This document shows positions 1-5,157 of a stretch of 7,396 nt of DNA, in pieces. Each line of letters starts with the position of its first letter. Positions within the stretch are counted from its first letter, which is position 1. Made by a program: the position numbers and the translations under genes. The DNA is from Planctomycetota bacterium (GTDB lineage Bacteria; Planctomycetota; UBA1135), in the NCBI GenBank assembly GCA_027021325.1, contig JALUUN010000529.1, positions 1-7,396 on the forward strand. Reading direction: 5' to 3'. Below the pieces are notes generated by a model. That model worked only from the letters and a program-made list of their open reading frames with translations, ran no database searches and was not told where the DNA came from.

Positions 1-477
1 CACCCGGTCATAGAGCAGGGTGAAGCTGCCGTCGCGGAAGGGATCCTCGTCGTGGAGGAAATCCTCACGCCGGTAGAGCTCCAGGAAGTCGCTGGACTCG
101 GGATTCTGCCGCAGGCGGTAGCCGACTTCGACCAGGGGGGCGTAGACGCGCCGCCCGGTGGAGAAGTCGAGCTGCGGGCGCGTCGAGCGCCGCCGCACGA
201 GGAAGTCCATGCGGTCGGCGTCGGCACCGGCGATGGAGTGGTCCTCGCCCAGGAAGACGCGGTACTCGTCGGCGTCGTAGACGCACATCCGGCTCAGATC
301 CTCCCGGATCTGGGCGAGGATCCTCGGGCCGGCATTCTCCGTCTCGATGACGTTGTGGACCGCGTCCACGGCCGACTGGGTGTAGCTGACCGAGGCCAGG
401 ACGGCGGTCATGATCATGCCCGAGATCATGACCGCGAGCAGGGTCTCGATCAGGGTGAAGCCGGCCCGGGGCCTCAT
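1..477 (-). CDS. gspJ: Type II secretion minor pseudopilin GspJ (partial, 3' end outside window)
   Basis: Minor pseudopilin of the T2SS pseudopilus tip, which in known systems forms a complex with GspI and GspK. The visible 159 codons are open to base 1 with no stop, so the C-terminus is missing. The protein starts MRPRAG|FTLIET: a short basic leader, prepilin-peptidase cleavage after Gly6, Phe at mature position 1, Glu at mature position 5, then a hydrophobic helix to about residue 30. The C-terminal visible part has the GspJ pattern YRLRQ...LELYRRED...DEDPF (about residues 119-147), which is the main reason for calling J rather than H or I. The ATG overlaps the gspI stop as ATGA, and a GAGGAG Shine-Dalgarno sequence (483-488) sits 5 nt upstream, so the start is well supported. 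Translation is probably coupled to gspI. Identification as GspJ is strong; only the end is unknown. Confidence 0.9.
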   Translation of the reverse strand, partial: MRPRAGFTLIETLLAVMISGMIMTAVLASVSYTQSAVDAVHNVIETENAGPRILAQIREDLSRMCVYDADEYRVFLGEDHSIAGADADRMDFLVRRRSTRPQLDFSTGRRVYAPLVEVGYRLRQNPESSDFLELYRREDFLHDEDPFRDGSFTLLYDRV

Positions 478-1013
478 CGGATCTCCTCGGGAAGGTTCCC
501 GCCCCAGAGTTCCTCCCACATCTCGAAGTCCTGCTCCACCGCCCAGGTGGGGACCAGGGTCTCCACCAGGTACTCGCGGGGCTCGCCGTCGCCGCCCTCG
601 TACTGGATGGAGAGGAAGACCCGGGTCTTGAGGGGCTTGTTCTCCAGCTCGTCCTCGGCGTCTTCGCGGTTCCTCCAGGTCTCCTCGGCGAGACGCCGCC
701 AAGCCTGCTCCGCGTCGTCCTCGCCGATGCCGCTGGTGTAGTTCGAGGCGTCGCCGATGCCGAGAACGTAGGTGATCTGGGGAAAGCCTTCCTCGGTGAA
801 GTCGCCGCTGTAGCCGTCGAAGAGGTCCGGCACCCGTCCGGCCTCGATGCGGTGCAGCAGCTGGACGGCGAGGCGGCTCACGACCGAGAGGTTCCGAGCC
901 TCCACCGCCATGGCCAGAGCCTGGTTGCGGGCGGCCAGGGCCGGAACGATGGCCAAGCCGATGGCGGCCACCGCCACCATCACCTCCACCAGGGTGAAGC
1001 CGGCCCGCTTCAC
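474..1013 (-). CDS. gspI: Type II secretion minor pseudopilin GspI
   Basis: Minor pseudopilin, 179 residues, expected to nucleate the pseudopilus tip with GspJ and GspK in the inner membrane and periplasm. The N-terminus MKRAG|FTLVEV gives a five-residue leader, cleavage after Gly5, Glu at mature position 5, and a hydrophobic helix to about residue 28 (AVAAIGLAIVPALAARNQAL). The helix is followed by an Ala/Arg-rich amphipathic stretch (VEARN...SRLAVQLLHRIEAG). The start is GTG, overlapping the gspH stop as GTGA, with a GAGG Shine-Dalgarno core (1021-1024) 7 nt upstream. At 179 residues it is clearly longer than the roughly 120-130 usual for GspI. The extra length appears to be an acidic middle section around residues 62-130 (many D/E, NTSG and DDAEQAW stretches). 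Position between gspH and gspJ supports GspI; a PilV-like name is possible from the N-terminus alone. Confidence 0.85.
   Translation of the reverse strand: MKRAGFTLVEVMVAVAAIGLAIVPALAARNQALAMAVEARNLSVVSRLAVQLLHRIEAGRVPDLFDGYSGDFTEEGFPQITYVLGIGDASNYTSGIGEDDAEQAWRRLAEETWRNREDAEDELENKPLKTRVFLSIQYEGGDGEPREYLVETLVPTWAVEQDFEMWEELWGGNLPEEIR
483..488 (-). promoter_or_regulatory. Ribosome binding site of gspJ
   Basis: GAGGAG on the coding strand within the last codons of gspI, 5 nt before the ATG at 477. Together with the ATGA stop/start overlap it fixes the gspJ start and indicates translational coupling with gspI. Confidence 0.65.
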
Positions 1014-1576
1014 AGGTCGTCCTCGGTCACCGGGACCGGTTCCCAGGCGCCACGCAGGACCCGGGCCTGTCCGGTCAGGGCCTGGAGGTGGACGGTCAGG
1101 GCTGCGCCCTCGGCGGCATCGTTGACCAGTTGCAGGTAGATCTCGTCGGCGCCCCCGAGGGAGTGGAAGCGGATCTCATAGACCCCGCTGTCGGTGATCT
1201 CCTCGTTGTGGTCGAAGATGGCGGCGATGCGCACCCCCGAGGGCAGCTCCTGCCAGGGGGCGGCCTGGCGGTCCTCGGGGTCCCGGGCGAGGCGGCCTTC
1301 CTCGTCGAAGGGGGAGAGGCTGCGGTAGCGGTTGCCGTCGAGGTCGAACTGGACCGCGTACTCACGGCCGTAGGAAATAGCCGCCAGCCGCGCCTGGTCC
1401 AGCGTCCCGATGATCATGCGTCCGGCCTCCTCGCCGCGCGTCGCGGGGAGGAGGGCATCGAGGCGCACGGTGAAGGTGGTCATGAGCATGCCGATGATCA
1501 GGACCACCGCCATGAGTTCGATGAGCGTGAAACCGCCTCGGGCGGATCCGCCGGGACGCGGCCGGGCCGCCTTCAT
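1010..1576 (-). CDS. gspH: Type II secretion minor pseudopilin GspH
   Basis: Minor pseudopilin of the GspH/FimT type, 188 residues, thought to link the GspG shaft to the I/J/K tip. The leader MKAARPRPGGSARGG is basic and 15 residues long. Cleavage is expected after Gly15, before FTLIELM, with Glu at mature position 5 and a hydrophobic helix to about residue 37. The region from about 50 (GRMIIGTLDQARLAAISYGREYAV) is the GspH-like second helix and first strand. The C-terminus contains LTGQARVL, like the last strand of GspH proteins. I chose ATG 1576 because a GAGGAG Shine-Dalgarno lies 10 nt upstream, it follows the gspG stop by 7 bp, and it gives a normal-length leader. The in-frame ATG at 1621 would overlap gspG by 38 bp and make a 30-residue leader. 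The gene overlaps gspI by 4 bp. Confidence 0.85.
   Translation of the reverse strand: MKAARPRPGGSARGGFTLIELMAVVLIIGMLMTTFTVRLDALLPATRGEEAGRMIIGTLDQARLAAISYGREYAVQFDLDGNRYRSLSPFDEEGRLARDPEDRQAAPWQELPSGVRIAAIFDHNEEITDSGVYEIRFHSLGGADEIYLQLVNDAAEGAALTVHLQALTGQARVLRGAWEPVPVTEDDL
1021..1024 (-). promoter_or_regulatory. Ribosome binding site of gspI (GTG start)
   Basis: GAGG on the coding strand, inside the end of gspH and 7 nt before the GTG at 1013. It supports the non-ATG start, which yields the expected five-residue leader before the pseudopilin cleavage site. Confidence 0.55.
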
Positions 1577-1583
1577 CCGGGGG

Positions 1584-1994
1584 TCACTCCTCGTCGAGGT
1601 TGGAGATGTCGGCATCCTCACCCTCGCCGCCGCGGGCGCCGTCGGCTCCGTAGGAGATGATGACCGGCTTGCCGTCCTCGATGTCGTAGTCGTACTCGTA
1701 GCCCCAGGGGTCCAGGGGGATCTTCTCGATGAAGGGCTCGTCCCCCAGTTCCGGATCGGGCTCGGTCAGGACCTCCAGGGAGTCGGGGTACTTGCCGTAG
1801 ATCATCTTGTACTGGGTGAGGGCACCCTCGAATTCCTTGATCTGCCGCTCGGCGACCGTGCGCTTGGCGGTGAACAGGGAACCCAGGACGTTGCGGCCGA
1901 CGGTGCTGACCAGAAGGCCGATGATCAGGATCACGGCCATGATTTCGATCAGCGTGAAGCCGGCGTTCGGGCGGGGATGACGGCGTGTTCGCAT
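1584..1994 (-). CDS. gspG: Type II secretion major pseudopilin GspG
   Basis: Major pseudopilin that polymerises into the periplasmic pseudopilus shaft; 136 residues, a typical size. The leader MRTRRHPRPNAG is cleaved after Gly12, before FTLIEIMAVILIIGLL, with Glu at mature position 5 and a long hydrophobic helix to about residue 40. The GspG hallmarks follow in order: GKYPDSLEVLTE (67-78), IEKIPLDPWGYEYDY (89-103) and SYGADGARGGEGEDADI (114-130). In characterised GspG proteins the last region binds a structural calcium ion; here Asp118, Asp127 and Asp129 are the candidate acidic ligands. These C-terminal motifs separate it clearly from a type IV pilin. The start is the only reasonable one, since no in-frame start lies just upstream, yet I see no Shine-Dalgarno sequence. 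It follows gspF after the largest gap of the window (44 bp) and precedes gspH by 7 bp. Confidence 0.96.
   Translation of the reverse strand: MRTRRHPRPNAGFTLIEIMAVILIIGLLVSTVGRNVLGSLFTAKRTVAERQIKEFEGALTQYKMIYGKYPDSLEVLTEPDPELGDEPFIEKIPLDPWGYEYDYDIEDGKPVIISYGADGARGGEGEDADISNLDEE
1587..1592 (-). promoter_or_regulatory. Ribosome binding site of gspH (decides the start)
   Basis: GAGGAG on the coding strand, inside the last two Glu codons of gspG and ending 10 nt before the ATG at 1576. It supports that start over the in-frame ATG at 1621 and suggests gspH is translated by ribosomes finishing gspG. Confidence 0.65.
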
Positions 1995-2038
1995 GGTGGT
2001 TCGTACTTGTCGGTGGGTGCGGGAGGACCGGCCGGGCC
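1995..2038 (-). promoter_or_regulatory. gspF-gspG intercistronic gap with GC palindrome
   Basis: This 44 bp gap is the longest in the operon. At its gspF side, bases 2023-2040 form an 18 bp imperfect palindrome (gaggaccggccgggcctc, one mismatched pair) that runs into the gspF stop codon. In mRNA it could fold as a short GC-rich stem with a GGCC loop. No U-tract follows, so it is not a convincing terminator. No Shine-Dalgarno-like sequence lies at the normal distance before the gspG ATG. The gap could affect mRNA stability or the relative level of the major pseudopilin, but that role is inference; the stem may also be a chance product of high GC content. Confidence 0.25.
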
Positions 2039-3355
2039 TCAGAAGGTCTGGGACATCTGCAGGACCGGAAGCAGGATGGCCACCACGATGAAGCCCACCA
2101 GGGCGGCCAGGAAGACGATCAGGATGGGTTCGATCACCGAGGTGAACTTCTGCGTGGCAATGTCCACCTCCTCTTCGTAGGCCTGGCCGACCTGTTCCAT
2201 CATGGTATCCAGTTCGCCGGACTGTTCGCCGACGGCGATCATGTAGCCGAGCAGGGGTGGGAAGACGCCGGAGGACTTGATGGGCCCGGCGATATCGGCG
2301 CCCTCCAGGATCCGGGAACGGACGTCGTCGATGGTGTTCTCGAGCAGGCGGTTGCCGAGGACGGTCTTGGTCACCTCCAGGCAGCGGACCACGGGCACGC
2401 CGCTGCGCAGGAGGGTGGCGAAGGTCTGGCTGAAGCGGGCCAGGGCCTGCTTGGTCAGGAGGTCGCCGAACAGCGGCAGTTTGAGGAGCCGGCGGTCCAC
2501 CGCCAGGCGCCCCTTCTCCGAACTGTAGTACAGGTTGAAGAGGAGCATGGCGAAGATGAAGACCAGGAGCATGGCCCACCACCAGTTCACCAGGAAGCTG
2601 CTCGCGCCCTTGAGGATCTGGGTCGGCAGCGGCAGCTCCATGCCCCGCGCCTCCAGCATCGTGGTGATGTTCGGCACCACCTTGACCAGGAGCACGGCGA
2701 CCACCAGGAAGCCGATCAGGAGCATGATGGCCGGATAGACCATCGCCGCCTGGACCTTGTTGCGGGTCTGGGCCTGGTTCTGGAGAAAGACCGCCAGACG
2801 GTCCAGGACCTCGTCCAGCCGGCCGGCGGCCTCGCCGGAGCGGACCATGGCGACGTAGAGGTCGTCGAAGTACTCCGAGTGGGCGGCGAGGGCGTCAGCG
2901 GTCGGCCGGCCTTGGGCGATCTGCTCGCGGAGGTCGCGGTAGACGGCATTCAGCCGCGTGTTCGAGGTCTGCTCGATGATGGCGCGCAGGGCCTCGGTCA
3001 GGGGGATTCCCGCGCGCAGCAGGGTCGCCATCTGGCGGGTGAAGGTGGTGGTCTCCTCCAGGCGGCGTTTGCTCAAGCGCTGGCCGTCGCGGCCGCGCGC
3101 GCGGTCGATCTTCTCCCGCAGCCGGGTGCGGAGCTCCTCACTGCGGTCCGCCCTGGTCCCGGGCCGCCTGCGCGCCGGCGCCCTGGCCTCGCTTCTCCTG
3201 CGCAGGCGCCTGCCGGCGCGGGTCTCGCCGAGCTCGACGACCATGTAGCGCTGGCGCTTGAGCTTGAGGCGAGCGTCCCGCGGGGAGTCGGCGTCGATGA
3301 CACCGCCGGCCTTCTTGCCCTTGGCGTCGAAGCCCTTCCACTCGTAGACCGGCAT
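2039..3355 (-). CDS. gspF: Type II secretion inner-membrane platform protein GspF
   Basis: Polytopic inner-membrane platform protein, 438 residues, that couples the GspE ATPase to pseudopilus assembly. The N-terminus MPVYEWKGFDAKGKKAGGV and DADSPRDARLKLKRQ (1-35) is the typical GspF cytoplasmic start. Two T2SSF repeats follow. The first has FTRQMATLLRAGIPL (105-119) and SGEAAGRL (173-180); the second has RFSQTFATLLRSGVPV (307-322) and GEQSGEL (376-382). Predicted membrane helices lie near 206-228, 256-277 and 408-431. Family members are usually about 400 residues; the excess lies in an unusually Arg-rich linker, residues 46-98, with 21 arginines. The ATG at 3355 has a GAGG Shine-Dalgarno core (3364-3367) 8 nt upstream that overlaps the gspE stop codon, 10 bp after gspE ends. 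The related name PilC applies to type IV pili, but the neighbours G-H-I-J make GspF right. Confidence 0.97.
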   Translation of the reverse strand: MPVYEWKGFDAKGKKAGGVIDADSPRDARLKLKRQRYMVVELGETRAGRRLRRRSEARAPARRRPGTRADRSEELRTRLREKIDRARGRDGQRLSKRRLEETTTFTRQMATLLRAGIPLTEALRAIIEQTSNTRLNAVYRDLREQIAQGRPTADALAAHSEYFDDLYVAMVRSGEAAGRLDEVLDRLAVFLQNQAQTRNKVQAAMVYPAIMLLIGFLVVAVLLVKVVPNITTMLEARGMELPLPTQILKGASSFLVNWWWAMLLVFIFAMLLFNLYYSSEKGRLAVDRRLLKLPLFGDLLTKQALARFSQTFATLLRSGVPVVRCLEVTKTVLGNRLLENTIDDVRSRILEGADIAGPIKSSGVFPPLLGYMIAVGEQSGELDTMMEQVGQAYEEEVDIATQKFTSVIEPILIVFLAALVGFIVVAILLPVLQMSQTF

Positions 3356-3363
3356 GGTCGGCG

Positions 3364-3367
3364 CCTC
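3364..3367 (-). promoter_or_regulatory. Ribosome binding site of gspF
   Basis: GAGG on the coding strand overlapping the gspE TGA stop codon, 8 nt before the gspF ATG at 3355. Spacing is near ideal and fits coupled translation of the ATPase and its platform partner. Confidence 0.5.
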
Positions 3368-5150
3368 AGACGGCGTCCAGCTGGGTCACGCGCACGACCT
3401 CGGCGGGGGAGGTCTCCCCGGCCAGGACCTTGCGTACCCCGTCCATGCGCAGCGTGCGCATGCCGGCGTTGTCGATGGCGGCGCGCTTCAGTTCGGAAGC
3501 GGTCGCCCGATTCATCACCATGGTGCGGATCTCCTCGACCATGGGCAGCATCTCGTAGATGGCGGTCCGCCCCTGGTAGCCGGACTGGAAGCAGTCGGCG
3601 CAGCCGCGCGAGACCGCGACCTTGCCCTCGGGGAGCTGCTCGAGGTCCACGCCGATGTCCATGAGCTCGCCGCGCATGGTGGAGTCGGGCTCGATCCACT
3701 CGCGGCAGGAGGGGCAGAGGGTCCGGACCAGGCGCTGGGCCACCACCAGGACCAGGGAGCTGGCCACCAGGTAGGGCTCGACGCCGATGTCGATGAGACG
3801 CGTAATCGTCGAGGGAGCGTCGTTGGTGTGGACCGTACTGAAGACCAGGTGGCCGGTGATGGCGGCGCGGATGGCGATCTCGGCGGTTTCGACATCGCGG
3901 ATCTCGCCGACCATCATCACATCGGGGTCCTGACGCAGGAAGGAGCGCAGGCCGGCGGCGAAGGTCAGGCCTTTCTTGGTGTTGACCTGGACCTGGCTGA
4001 TGCCGTCGAGTTGGTACTCGACCGGGTCCTCGATGGTCAGGATGTTCTTGTCGCCGGTGGAGATCCGCGACAGGGAGGCGTAGAGGGTCGTGGTCTTGCC
4101 GCTTCCCGTGGGTCCTGTCACCAGGACGATGCCGTGGGGATAGCGGATGTACTGCTCCAGGGTGGCGCGGTTCTGCTCGTCGAGGCCGAGCTCGTCCACG
4201 GTGAAGACCTTGGCGGTCTTGTCCAGGAGACGCAGGACCGCACGCTCGCCCTCGCTGGTCGGGACGATGGAGATGCGCACGTCCACCTCGCCGTCGCCGA
4301 CCCGGATCGTGGCACGGCCGTCCTGGGGCATACGGCGCTCGGCGATGTCCATCCTGCCCATGACCTTGATGCGGCTCAGGACCGCGTCCTGGGCGGTCTT
4401 GGGGATCGACTCCATGTCGTAGAGGATCCCGTCGATCCGGAACCGCACCTGCAGCCGGTCCACGTAGGGCTGGAAGTGCACGTCCGAGGCCCGCAGCTTC
4501 AGGGCCTGGAACAGGATCGAGTTGACCAGCTTGATGATCGGCGCCTTGTTGGCGACGTCCAGCAGGTCCTCGCCGGTGTCGATCTCGCTGACCAGCCCGG
4601 CGATGTCGGTGTCCTCGAGATCCTCCAGGGCCTCGTCCACGCCGTCGGCACGGTGCCGGAAGGCGCGGTTGATGATCTCGGTGATCTCGTTGCGCGGTGC
4701 CAGGACGAACTCGACCTTGCCCGGCAGCATGGAAGCCAGGTCGTCCTGGGGATGGAGATCCAGGGGGTGGGCGCAGGCCACCCGGAAGACCCCGCCCTCG
4801 CGGGCGATGGCGATCATGTCGTGGGCGCGGGCGAAGGCCAGGGGCACGCGGTCCACGAACTCCGTGGGGACCCGGGTCCCGGCCAGGCTGGGGACGAAGT
4901 CCATCTCCAGGTCCTCGGCGAAGGCCCGGAGGACGGCGGCCTCGTCGAGGCCGCGCTGCAGGAGGATGCGGTCGAAAGACTGCCCGCTGGCCGCGGCCTG
5001 GTCCCGGAGCTTGCGCAGCTCCGCTTCTTCGGCCCCGGTCTCGCGGGCCAGGAGCCGGATCAGGTCGGGCGGACCGGGAGCCAGGGCGGCCCCGGCCTCG
5101 GCGGAGGCGGCCGGCGCCTCCGGCTCGGGTGTCCGGGTCTCGTCGTCCAT
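3366..5150 (-). CDS. gspE: Type II secretion assembly ATPase GspE
   Basis: Cytoplasmic hexameric secretion ATPase, 594 residues, powering pseudopilus growth through GspF and the inner-membrane platform. After an Ala/Pro-rich start (1-28) comes a GspE N-terminal (MshEN-like) domain at about 30-165. The linker and N2 domain contain APIIKLVNSILFQALKLRASDVHF (203-226). All ATPase motifs are intact: Walker A GPTGSGKTT (346-354, Lys352), Asp box ILTIEDPVEY (370-379), Walker B DVMMVGEIRD (410-419) and His box GHLVFSTVHTND (433-444). The tetracysteine zinc motif of GspE/PilB proteins is present as Cys479-x2-Cys482 and Cys517-x2-Cys520. Length is somewhat above the roughly 500 of Proteobacterial GspE and close to PilB-type ATPases, but the operon decides for GspE. 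The ATG lies 7 bp after the gspD stop. The purine-rich GGGGGAGG (5165-5172) is 14 nt away, too far for an ideal Shine-Dalgarno, so coupling to gspD translation is likely. Confidence 0.97.
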   Translation of the reverse strand: MDDETRTPEPEAPAASAEAGAALAPGPPDLIRLLARETGAEEAELRKLRDQAAASGQSFDRILLQRGLDEAAVLRAFAEDLEMDFVPSLAGTRVPTEFVDRVPLAFARAHDMIAIAREGGVFRVACAHPLDLHPQDDLASMLPGKVEFVLAPRNEITEIINRAFRHRADGVDEALEDLEDTDIAGLVSEIDTGEDLLDVANKAPIIKLVNSILFQALKLRASDVHFQPYVDRLQVRFRIDGILYDMESIPKTAQDAVLSRIKVMGRMDIAERRMPQDGRATIRVGDGEVDVRISIVPTSEGERAVLRLLDKTAKVFTVDELGLDEQNRATLEQYIRYPHGIVLVTGPTGSGKTTTLYASLSRISTGDKNILTIEDPVEYQLDGISQVQVNTKKGLTFAAGLRSFLRQDPDVMMVGEIRDVETAEIAIRAAITGHLVFSTVHTNDAPSTITRLIDIGVEPYLVASSLVLVVAQRLVRTLCPSCREWIEPDSTMRGELMDIGVDLEQLPEGKVAVSRGCADCFQSGYQGRTAIYEMLPMVEEIRTMVMNRATASELKRAAIDNAGMRTLRMDGVRKVLAGETSPAEVVRVTQLDAV

Positions 5151-5157
5151 GGAAGCT

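Noticed and set aside
1584..2582. A 332-codon reading of gspG with a long N-terminal extension
   Set aside because: The first 196 residues are the out-of-frame shadow of gspF. The pseudopilin leader begins at the ATG at 1994.
3197..3213. Overlapping short palindromes (cctgcgcagg and gcaggcgcctgc)
   Set aside because: They sit inside the Arg-rich coding stretch of gspF where CGC/GCG-rich codons create palindromes by chance. No regulatory context or spacing supports a site.
1985..3664. A 559-codon open frame on the plus strand opposite gspF
   Set aside because: Antisense shadow: no recognisable domain, an Arg/Pro/Ala-rich end, and it covers the well-supported gspF on the other strand.
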